A stretch of DNA of 64,000 nucleotides from Parachaetomium inaequale (Eukaryota > Ascomycota > Sordariomycetes > Sordariales > Chaetomiaceae): contig MU854365.1 in assembly GCA_033296685.1 (NCBI GenBank), positions 62,001 to 126,000 of the forward strand. The letters are read 5' to 3'. Of the stretch, positions 24,777 through 34,874 are shown piece after piece (the first letter of the stretch is position 1; every line of letters begins with the position of its first letter). A program made the position numbers and the translations under genes. The notes under the pieces are model-generated. The model ran no database searches and was not told the DNA's origin. It saw only the letters and a program-made list of their open reading frames with translations.

Positions 24777-25451
24777 GTCATGTATGATGGGGCGATTCGG
24801 TGACATATGGTAGGGCGTTTCAAGGTCGGCTTTCTGATAGAATCGGGGTGTTGGGAAGGGGAGCTGAAGACTTAGACGGGGACTTGGGGTGGTCATTTTT
24901 CAAGTTTTATGATATGTTGTATATCCAATTGATACCCCGTTTACATTTGTGAGGCTAGGCATACCTAGCGTGCCGATTCATCCGTATGGTCGTCGCTGAA
25001 CCACGAGTTGTCTCTCACTGTAGTATGTATGGGATGAATACCTGCCCTCGCTACCTTACATTACGTACACGAAAACGGTACCGTACCATCAAGACGGTTA
25101 CATCGCAGCCTCTTCGACGTCATTTCGTGTTCTGTGGAGTAATGGTCCGTGCATACGCAACACACCCAAACAGTACAAGCGCGTCAGCAGGGTGCCGGCA
25201 GGCCCAAAAGATTGGAGGACGGTCCCTTCCGTTCCAGCGCCCACAGCGTGACCCCTCCAACAACGAATGTGCAAGGCAGACTGACTGGCAGAGCACATGC
25301 CCGGCGCCCCAAGTTGCGATTTCCACCGGATGGCCGAGCCACCAGGCAGTGCGATCTCAAACATACAATCGACACACATGTTGGATTGTGCCGTCCATCA
25401 CCGTGATGCCCGCGATTCTGCATTCTGCGCCGGTGCCGTTCGTCTGAGAGC
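24777..25451. other. Intergenic region, PDAT 3' flank and LDB17 promoter
   Basis: 675 bp between two plus-strand genes. No gene or clear repeat seen. Confidence 0.5.
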
Positions 25452-27115
25452 ATGGCCGACTCCGACGGTTCGTGGTCTGCCGAGAGCGAGCAGCAATTCT
25501 GGGATGGTAAGCCCCCGGCGAATTATCGCGGCTGTGACGCCCGCAGAAGGCGCGCTGACAATTGCCTCGTCGCAGCCCTGAACGGCATCCTGTCCTCGAC
25601 CTGTGCGACGCCCGAGCAGCTCGACGAGACCCTGCGATCATGGCTCGACTTGGTCTCCAAAGCCCGGGATGAGTACCTCGATAGCGAAGACGATGTCGCC
25701 CGCTGTTCGGAAATGCTCCTGGAGAGCCCAATATTTAGCAGCAACAGCAACTATGTGCGGACGCAGCTCATCTACAGCCTTTTGCAGGAGGACGAATTCG
25801 CCCAGCTCCATGTGTACGCCAACTTCCTTCTACTTGCCGGCCGGACCGAAGAGGATACATTCCGGACCATGATCCACGAGGGATGTTTTGTCCGGCTGCT
25901 GGACCTCATCAAGGGTTGCGGGGGCAGGGACGGGCGTTTGCACCGGCTTTTGTTGCAGCTGATGTACGAGATGTCCCGTATCGAGCACCTGCGCCCCGAG
26001 GACCTGCTGCAGGTTGACGATGCGTTTGTCATATACCTGTTCCAGCTCATCGAGGCTCTGTCAGATGATGCGGGCGACCCGTACCACTACCCCGTGATAC
26101 GAGTATTGGTTTGTCTCCACCCCTTTTTGTGTAGCGACGATGTGGCTGATGATTGTAACAACAGCTGGTGTTGAACGAGCAGTACATGGTTGCCTCTACC
26201 TCAGCAGCCGTGGACCCTAGTTCTCCCACCGTGCCCGTGACGAACAGAGTGGTAAAGGTCCTCAGCGTCCATGGGCCGTCGTTTCGGACCTTTGGCGAGA
26301 ACATCATTCTGCTTCTGAACCGAGAGACGGAAGTCTCGCAACAGCTACTCATTCTCAAGCTACTGTACCTTCTGTTCACAACGGCAGCGACATACGAGTA
26401 CTTTTACCTCAACGACCTCCGGGTTTTGCTGGATGTCATCATTCGCAATCTGTTGGATCTGCCCTCCGAGGCGAATATGCTGCGCCATACCTACCTGAGG
26501 GTTTTGGCTCCTCTCCTCTCGCACACACAGCTCAACCACCCCCCTCACTACAAGCGGGACCAAATCGTCAGCCTGCTTGAAATATTACGCGGCACAGGCA
26601 GTGCCCATTTTATGCCACCCGAACCGACAACATTGCGCTTGCTTGAGCGAGTCGCAAAAACGTCGTGGCTGGCTGAAGACGAGACGGAGTCGCCAGACCT
26701 GAGTCCCGTAGGCAGCCTCGCACACTCACAAACCGGCAGTTCTGTGAGTGTTGTCGCGAACGTATCCGAGAAGCCGGGCGTCAAAACGCCGAGCCGGAAG
26801 TCAGGGATGGCCCGGGACTTAAAGGACACGGAGGGGCCTGCTCCGACTGGAGGTAGTCCGCCCAGACCCAAGCCACCGCCGCCTAGGGCCTTGAGGACGA
26901 AGATGTCCCTGCCGGAAGTGCCCAAACATCGTCACGGTGCGCCTATTGTTCACCCGTCGGTCACCAGCCTTCATGTCAACGGGAACGGGCAGAAGAAACT
27001 CCCCCCCAAGATCCCTCCGCCTAGAAGGAAAGCCAAGCTTTTAGCGGCGGCAGGAGGTGACGCTCGGGCGACGAGCGACTCATTACCGGCGACCGACTCA
27101 ACCCCTGTGTCTTGA
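25452..27115 (+). CDS. ldb17: Ldb17/Dip1/SPIN90-family actin regulator
   Basis: Proteins of this family (yeast Ldb17, fission yeast Dip1, human SPIN90) activate the Arp2/3 complex without a mother filament, seeding linear actin at endocytic patches. Three exons, 25452-25506, 25576-26108 and 26165-27115, give 512 aa. The leucine-rich helical armadillo-like domain runs to about residue 380 (YSLLQEDEFAQLHVYANFLLLAG, YPVIRVLLVLNEQYM, LLILKLLYLLFTT, MLRHTYLRVLAPLL). The rest is a disordered tail with PRPKPPPPRALRTK and KKLPPKIPPPRRK, Pro-rich stretches suited to SH3 binding, as known for yeast Ldb17. Intron 1 is 69 nt, a multiple of three without an in-frame stop. Confidence 0.9.
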
Positions 27116-27904
27116 GGCTGGCCGAGAGCCCTTTGGCCGACAAGATCGGCCAACCTTTGTTGTAATCGAATATCCCGCGAAGCCGGGCACTGGATGGATT
27201 GGATCGGCAACCAGGGTGTGTCTATTGTTTAATGGTATTGATGGCGTTCAACGGAGCGTCGACAGGGAGAGCGAGCGGGGTTGGAATAAATCCTGGCAGC
27301 TCACATGGATTTTTATAAGTGATAGAGAGGCTTCCACGAACAGCACGAAGCACATCAGAGGGACCAAGGGCAGGCATCAAGCATAACAAGGCGTTTCAGT
27401 GTGGTTGGGTGTTGTGTAGGAGTGGTCTACGTATAATCATTCTTAGCTGTACTTATTCTTGTGAAATCAACCAAAACCAAAGACCTTTTTCCATTCAGAT
27501 GTACCAAACGGGCACCCGATCTCGAAAGACTGGGCCGGCCTGTGTGAGTGGCTCGACTCCGCTTGCTCATTCTTGCAAGCAGGGGTCCGCAAGGTTCGGG
27601 TCTTGGCACAGAAACCACCTGCAGAGGACCCACTTTTAGCCAGATCCCCGGACCGGGCTGAGCGGGCTTCGGTGGAAGACGCCAAATTTTTGGTGCCGTT
27701 CGAGCACCGCGAATCCGCCAATCCACCACATCCACGCCCACGCCCACGCTCCCAACGAACCCGAACCTAGCGAAGCAACTGACCGACGAGACGGCCCGTT
27801 GAAGGACCAGTCCATTGCCCCCCCCATCTCCTCTGCGGGCGCACCCTCGATCCGCACCGACGACCCGGCGTGCTTCGCTCTCGAGTCGACACAAGCTGCC
27901 CACC
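27116..27904. other. Intergenic region, LDB17 3' flank and uS17m promoter
   Basis: 789 bp between two plus-strand genes. No further gene was supported. Confidence 0.5.
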
Positions 27905-28510
27905 ATGCCGCCACCCTGGGCCCAAGCGGCCAAGACGGCAACCAGGACGTTCAGAGAGCTCCACGGCGTGGTGATAACCGCGGGGACCATGGACAAGACG
28001 GTGAAAGTGCGGGTGGGCGGGCAAAAGTGGAATTCCTTTCTCAAAAAGGTCCGTACCCTCCAAAGCTGCACCCCCCTTCCCCCCAAGCAAGCCTAACGAT
28101 GGATGCCGTCCTCCTAGTTCTTCGACGACCCCAAAACGCACCTCGTGCACGACCCCAACAACTCGCTCCGCCTTGGCGACGTGGTCGCCATCACGCCCGG
28201 CTGGCGCGTCTCCAAGACCAAGCGGCACGTGGTCAAGCACATCATCGCGCCCGGGTCGGGCGTGCCCATCGACGGCCGCGCGCCCGTGCCGACGGCCGAG
28301 GAGCGGTGCGCCGAGCGCGACGCCCTGCGCGCCGTCAAGGACGAGCGCCGCAGCCTCAACAAGTTGGCCGACCGCGTCGAGAAGCGCATGGGCGTGGCCG
28401 AGGCCATCCTCAGGAGGGCCCGCAAGGAGTTTGCCCTGCGCGCGAGGTTAATGGGCGTGGGTGCGCCGGAGGGGAATGCGACTGGGAGTGCGGCTGGGGC
28501 GCAACAATGA
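27905..28510 (+). CDS. mrps17: Mitochondrial small-subunit ribosomal protein uS17m
   Basis: Structural protein of the mitochondrial 37S subunit, bacterial S17 family, binding 16S-type rRNA. Exons 27905-28048 and 28118-28510 give 178 aa. The S17 core is at residues about 20-90: LHGVVITAGTMDKTVKVRV, then KKFFDDPKTHLVHDPNNSLRLGDVV and the closing PGWRVSKTKRHVVKHII. The C-terminal extension is basic and helical (RSLNKLADRVEKRM, ILRRARKEFALRARL), as in fungal mitochondrial versions. The N-terminus MPPPWAQAAKTATRTF is short for a targeting signal but basic and amphipathic. The start at 27905 is preferred over the in-frame Met at 27815, which adds a Pro/Arg-rich stretch not seen in the family. Confidence 0.93.
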
Positions 28511-28913
28511 GGGTGGGGCTGGGTCGCTACTATAAGATGAAGAAGAATATTCTTGTTGGTGCGGTCTGTCTTGAGGGAGGATGGAAGCTGCGCCGTGTAC
28601 AAATTTGAGGGAGGTCAAGGCCCGTATCTGTATCAACAGGCCATGTAGCATGCAAGAAGAGCATTGCCGGGCGTTTTAGAGAATCTCATGCACGAGACCG
28701 CTCGGGGTAGCCAAAGATGGAAGGGGAAAACTCTGAGGATCAACCCCCGGTTCCCCTATTTTTTGATTGAAGCGCCGAAAGCACCTGGTGCAACTCCTGG
28801 GCGGTGTCATGCTTGTCGTATGTGTTTTGCTTTGTTATGTAAAGCGGTCCCAACCACCGTCTTGCTAGGCATATCTCGACTAAGTCCTTGTATAAGCTTG
28901 ATCGCGGCAGCTC
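28511..28913. other. Convergent intergenic region
   Basis: 403 bp between converging uS17m and AAA ATPase genes; expected to hold the 3' UTRs. No other feature recognised. Confidence 0.5.
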
Positions 28914-31780
28914 CTATCCACCTCTTTCCCCAAATTCCTTTGCCCAATCCTCATATTCCTTGAGGCCCGTCTTGCTAACACTGGGCCTGATGGTGGTTAG
29001 GCTAGCGACAAAGTCTGATAGTTCGATGGGCCGTATTTCATCCATGGTCATGTGTAGTAACGCCTCCCCCAGCGACCGCAGCGGGCCCATCGCTGCGTCT
29101 TTGGCCAGCGCCGTGATATCTGAGCCCGAGAACCCTGAGACATAGGTTAGATGGAGGTCTGTAACGTGAAGCAGGGCGATACTTGCCATCTGTCATCCCG
29201 ACAAGGGTGGCAATGTCGGCATCACTCAAGGTATGTTTTTGCTGCTTGAGCAGCGTATTGAGCTGCACGGCCCTCGTCTCGGCCTCGGGCAGCGGTATGT
29301 ACTGGCGCCTCACAAACCTCCTCCTCGCCGCCTCATCAATCGCCCACGGCAGGTTCGTAGCTGCAAGGACCAGCACCCTATTCGCGTCCCCACGCTCCTT
29401 GTCCTTCTCCCCTACCTCTCTCCCGGCGGCTGCGCGCTGCAGGTCGCTCCACTGAATCAAGAACTCGGTCTTGATCCGCCGCGTGGCCTCGTGCTCCCCC
29501 GTTCCGGATCGCTGGGATAGCAGCGAATCGATCTCGTCGACAAAGATGATGCTCGGCGCAAACACCTTGGCCAAGGCGAAGAGCGCGCGGACAAGCTTCT
29601 CAGACTCGCCCAGGTACTTGCTGGTGAGACTGCTGGCTGAGATGGAGAAAAACGTCGACTTGGACTCGGTCGCAACGGCGCGCGCTAGCATCGTCTTGCC
29701 CGTGCCTGGTGGTCCAAAGAGGAGCATTCCCCTGGCGGGCTCGCGCAAACCCATGAAGAGGTCTGGCCGGAGAAAGGGATAGACAACCGTCTCCCGCAGG
29801 GCGTTCTTGGCTATTTCCAAGCCAGCAATATCGGTCCAGTGGACTTCGTCGCCTTGGACTATGATCTCGTTGAGTATCTGCTTCGCAGCATGTTGGTCGA
29901 CCCCCGGAGGAAGCTTCTTGAGGACCGCCGCCTTCCGCTTCTTCCATGACTTTGCGGCTTTGGTTTGCTCATCTTCCGTCGAGCTGTCGGAGAGCTCGGC
30001 TAGAGAGTCAGCAATGAGTGAAGCCTCTCTCTGTCGGCCACTGCTCCCCTTGTGCCGCGATGACCTGACTGGGGTGTCGAATGATGAGGAAGAAACGTCA
30101 GAATTGGGCGGAGAAGAAGCCAACCCCGACCGGTTCTCTCTCCTCCTGCTTCCCACTGGCGTTGTGTTGATGCTTTTACTGGATGGAGCGCGGGTAGCCT
30201 TGACCCTGGTCGCGGAGTGCACCTTGGAAGCCGACCTCCGGGACACCATAGCGGAATCTGATGAGGTCGTTCTACCAAAGGGCATATTCTTTGGCACCTC
30301 GGACAAGCCTAGGTCTACATCCAAAGCGTCCCTCGGCTTCCCCGGTTGCGGCGTCTGTGGGGGAGCAGTCCGCTGGCGGGGTATCTGTTCCCGTACTGGG
30401 GAGCGTCGTTCGGTGGTATCCCTCAGCGCGAGCGAGTTCAGGGCGCTAGAGGCTGCGCTCACAGAGATAGGAGAAGGCCGGTGATAAGAGTAGCCATCAG
30501 CCTGCCGCGAATCCGCCAAATCAGCGCTCACCCTTCTGTCGGAGGGCTTCACCGGGCTCCGGGTTCGATGAGTGGTCAGCCTCCTGGAATTGCTGTCCCA
30601 TGTCTTATACAGTGATTCCGAACTTGTGCGCGGCTGCTCCGACGGGGTAGACGTATTTGAGAGCGGACGGAACAGCTCTTGACCGTCCGCCGAGCCCTGA
30701 TCCGGGGGATCGCGTTGGCCCAACAAACCCCAGGCCAATACCGCAGCCTTGCTGGCTCCGGGGCCATCTGCTGGTTTTTGGCTTGGTCGGCGCAGGGTCG
30801 TCTTTGTAAGCCTCTCTCCTAGCCGGCTCGAGCGTAAAGTGGTGCGCATGGTATGTCTCTCTGGGCTGGACGCTCGCGACGTCTGCTTCTCCGGAGAAAG
30901 TTGCAAGGGAGTGGAGGCGAGGGGTTTCCGTGACGGCGAAGACGATGCAGCATCATCGGTCTGTGGCTTATTCTCTCCAGCGACGGCCTTTTGCAAGGAA
31001 GGAGTCCTCGAATGAGCTGACCTCCGCCTCAGCAGGTCAGGCCTTGCCAGTTCTGGATATGTAACAGCTGGAATGGTTCCGCCCCCTATCCAGCCCTGTT
31101 CTTGCTGTCTGAGCTCCGCGACATCGTGTGGCTCGGATGGTGCTTTGGTCGTCTGGCTCTGCGACGAAGACCGGCCATCCTGAAGGGTTTCTTGGCGCGA
31201 CAAACGGAGGGCTTCGAGGAGGTCGATTCGTTCTTTACACTGCAGCTCGAGTTGACGGATGCTGTCCACCAGGGCCTTCTCAGTCTCGGAGCGTGGTGTG
31301 AAGTTGGGGAGGACTCTGTTGGCGTTGTGGTCGTAGATCTGCTCGAGCGCCTGTCGCCAGCACCGCATAGCCTCGCCTTCGTTTCCCTGCACGTTGCAAG
31401 TCAGCTGCTGTGTGTTTCCGGCGATGAGGGGAGTCGCCCAACGTCTGTCGCGCGCGCACCTGGCTCTCATAGTAGACGGCAGTGGAGCACGTCAGGTAAC
31501 TCTCGTCGTATGTCTTCTGCAGGATGGACACGGCCGTCGCAGTCCTGTTACCGAACATGGTGTTTCTCGATGCGCGTGAACATTCCGGCGTGGGTTTGGA
31601 GGCCGACCAGCGGGTTCGATCAAGCCAACGTTCAGAGGGCGGGTAAATGGCGTTGTATTCAAGCCTAATATGCGAGCTGAGGCGGCCGTAGCAGAACGGA
31701 AACCCGCCGGTGTCGGTGTTGATCACGAAGTCCAGTGCAGTTGGCACATGGCCTGCCTGCCTTTGGGGGAATGTGTGCAT
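28914..31780 (-). CDS. Meiotic-clade AAA ATPase, Sap1/Yta6 (spastin/fidgetin-like) type
   Basis: Three exons, 31780-31460, 31386-29187 and 29134-28914, encode 913 aa. The N-terminal helical region has an MIT-like look (YDESYLTCSTAVYYESQ joined to GNEGEAMRCWRQALEQIY). A long disordered Ser/Arg-rich segment follows, then one AAA module: Walker A GPPGTGKT (about 664), Walker B IIFVDEIDSLL (about 720), VLVLAATNLPWAIDEAARRRFVRR and a C-terminal FSGSDITALAKDAAMGPLR. The C-terminal helix resembles Vps4, spastin and Sap1 proteins, which remodel protein complexes or sever microtubules; which role applies here is unknown. The last intron (29135-29186) has a GC donor in a perfect G|GCAAGT context and a CTCAG acceptor, the only way to restore the conserved DGFSGSD. 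The start is set at 31780; another in-frame Met is at 31558. Confidence 0.9.
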
Positions 31781-32045
31781 CGCGCAATACAATACGCCGT
31801 GTATTTCCGTAACTACCTATAAGTATTGTTAGTGATAAGGCTGCAGGCACCGAAGGCGGAGCTGTGACGTCGGATAGCTGCCTCCCACCAGTGCCCCGCA
31901 GTTCGGAGCAGCCCGACATGTGAGCCAATGTATGTAATCTGTAATTACAGGCCATCATTAATGTTACATGTAGCAACCCCTGGACCGAGAAGAAACATTG
32001 AGCTCGAGGAGGGCAGTAGAGGTGTTTAAGTTGCTATACGGAATT

Positions 32046-34185
32046 CTATGACAGCAGTACCCGGATTTCGCCTGACGTTCGGGGGAACAGGGCTCGCAGA
32101 CTCTGGAAGTCGTCGTCCGACTCGTCCTGTTCTTGTTCGGCCATCTCGTCCGCCAGCATAAGCATCTCCTCGACGTGCTCAAAGTCGACGCAGAACTTCT
32201 CGGCGGCCTCCTCGGTAATGTCCTGAGCCAGCCTCGAGTCCTGCAGGTTCTTCAACTTCTCCACCGCATCCATCAGTGCCGACGGCAAAAAGTCGTCCAG
32301 CAGCTGGCTCGCCTGCGACAACGCTGGGGGTTGGACGGCCTCAAGCGTCGAGACCTTCTCGGCATCTTCTTTGCTCTCTTTGAGTGGCTCGAGCTGTGCG
32401 ATCAGGGCGTCCAAGCCAGACTCGGTACGGAGGAACTGATATTGTGTCTCAACCAGGCGGGCTCTCTCCTCGTCGATTTGCGTCTGCAGTTGGGCGGTGC
32501 GGCGCTGCGTGAAATCGAACCGGGAGAGACTCCTCTGGGCAGTCAGTAGACAGTTGATGAGAAAGATGGAGTTCGACGGGGCCCGCAGCGACTTGGCCAT
32601 GTTGGCCGATCCGGAAATAAAGGGGTCAAGCGCCTCGGCTAACACAGGCTCAAACTCTTCTTCTCGGTCGCTCGAGGAGGTTAACGACGTCTCGTACGTC
32701 TTCATGATGGCTGTCAGCTGTTCCAGCGCGTCCAGCAGAAACTGGGGCGGCCGCAGGTCGGCAGGCGTGTGCTGGAAGCCCCCCTGGACCGCCGCCACGT
32801 GGTCCCGAGCCAGCGAGCGGAACTGCCGGAGCGCCTCGGACTCGAGCGCCCCCAGCGACTCCACGAGTGCTGACCCTGGGCTAAGCAGCCTCGAAAAGGT
32901 GCTCTTGTAGAAATTGAGCAAGTTTGCAAGCTTGTACGCCAGTATGGTCTCCTCGTTGGTCTGGATCACCTGCTCGACTCGTTGACGAAGTAAACGCGCC
33001 GCACCCGACATGTCGCGGTCAACGAGCTCATTCAGAGTCTTCACGGCGTCGAAGTCATCCGAATCCTCGCCGTCTTCGGCAACAAGTCGCCAGATCTCGT
33101 TGTCCCGGCCGGCCTGGATGCCCTTGGCAATCTCATCGCCTTCGCCAATGAACAAGCCTTCCAGGGCCTCCCGCTCGCCGACGGCGGCTGAGTGCGTCCA
33201 GGCAAGCATATCCCCGACGTACCTCAAGGTGTCATGGGCCACGAGCTCGATGGGCTTGACCGACCGGTCCTCCATCCCGGAGGGCGAGGAGCCCGTCAGG
33301 GCAGTGTGGAAGGAGTTGGACAGCACATGCTCCCGCGCCTCAGCAAAGAAGTCGAGGCAGTTCTGGAATAGGCTGGGTCGCTCGGCCAACACGCGAAGCG
33401 CATGGCGAATAGATGAGCCGATCTGGGGGTTCTCCAGATTGAGCGTCTTGAACTCCTTCTGGACCCACTTGTAGAGCTTCTGAAAGCCCAGATTGAGGTT
33501 CTTGGACGTTTGATCCATAATCTCCAGACCCAGCGTCTGCTTCTCAAAGCCAAGCAGGATCTCGCAATCTTTGCTAATCTTCTTTGCCTTGGCGAGGGTA
33601 GCAAAAAAGAGGTCGTCGACAGGCTCCGAGGTCAGCATCAGTGCCGCTGTCTCGTCCTCGGAGAGCGCAAAGTTGGCATTGAAGGCATTGAGCAGGGCCT
33701 GCTTTTCCTCGACCTGCCGCCGCTGGACCATGAGCTGAGAAGCCTCTGCCAGTGCTGATGAAGTCGCCTTGTGGGCCGAGCCGATCTGTGTCTTCATCTC
33801 GTTGAAGCTCTCGTTTAGTCTGCCAATGGTGGTGCCGATACGCCTCAGTTGCTGACATCATGTCAGTCAAAACATCAAGTAGACAGCGGCATTGAGTACG
33901 CATGACATATCATACCTCGGCGACTTTGGCGAACTCGTCGATGATCTCGCCATTGCTGTCAATGACCTCCTTCTGGAGATCCAAACGCAGCTGCCGTCGT
34001 GTCTCTGCTGTGTTCTGGACGCCGCGCTCGTCCAGCAGCGCAAGGGCCTCTCTGAATTCTGTGTCTGCATAGGATGACGAGAGCACGGTTGTGATCTTTG
34101 ACGAAAGGGGGTTGGCGGCCTTCGCGGCCACTGACGATGGTGCTGCTGTGCCCTGCGGCGAGAGGGGCCCGGGGCTTGAAGACAT
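32046..34185 (-). CDS. cog6: Conserved oligomeric Golgi complex subunit 6
   Basis: Lobe-B subunit of the COG tethering complex, which captures retrograde vesicles at the Golgi and keeps glycosyltransferases in place. Exons 34185-33916 and 33851-32046 give 691 aa, within the range of fungal Cog6. The N-terminal helical part has LSSKITTVLSSSYADTEFREAL, the coiled-coil region QLRRIGTTIGRLNESFNEMK, then CEILLGFEKQTLGLEIMDQTSKNLNLGFQKLYKW, which is distinctive of Cog6, followed by a long alpha-helical rod ending in an acidic patch (EQEQDESDDDFQSLRALFP). The 64-nt intron has a GTATGA donor and GTCAG acceptor. The gene starts 689 bp from ATG9, in divergent orientation. Confidence 0.94.
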
Positions 34186-34874
34186 CTTGTTTATGTTTAT
34201 GGCGTACTGTAGAAGTGGATCAACTGCTTGCGGCTGGCATTTTGCTGCTCTGTCGGCCTTGCCCCTATTTCGGGTGTCTTCACGGCTGTTTTGTTACAAC
34301 TTGGGCGGGCGTTGTTTTGAGATGTGGACGTGTAACGCCAGGAATTACAGCCTGCACCGCTTGTCACGTAACATTGGTACCGTATCTTACACAAAACACC
34401 GGAACAGGGGTAGGTAGGTAGTCTTCGACTCCATGGAACGATAACCGATAACAGTCTTGGCAGCTCATCATGAGCACACCGCCTGCCAAAAGAGGTGCTA
34501 GCGCTGTATTCGAAGCTCGGGCCCTCGTCATTCTGTCGCAGTCACCTGAACCAAGCAAGGGCAGCCTCGATCCCAGGCAGCCAATACCAACTGCCAGCGC
34601 CCTCGAGTGCACCCGCCTTGCAACAAACAGCCTGCCTGAGGGCAGCACCTCCTGACCAGACTTATCAACACAAGAGCCCGTGGTGTCGTGATTTCCTCAC
34701 ACAGACCACCCCAGAAAGATCACTCAGCCCGTCGAGACATACGCCATTCACAAACACCGGCGCGAAGGTTGCCGACCAGTACTCACACTTCAAGACCCAG
34801 CCTTCTGCACCATCACAGTCTCTTCAATGCCACCGAACACGCCAGATCGAGCCGCACCTTGAGGCGATTCTGCG
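34186..34874. promoter_or_regulatory. Divergent promoter, COG6 / ATG9
   Basis: 689 bp between the two start codons. It contains short TAGGTAGGTAG-type repeats near 34410 and no other gene. Both genes act in membrane traffic, so co-regulation is plausible but untested. Confidence 0.5.

Noticed and set aside
24096..24896. 266-codon minus-strand open frame
   Set aside because: Antisense shadow of the PDAT C-terminal half.
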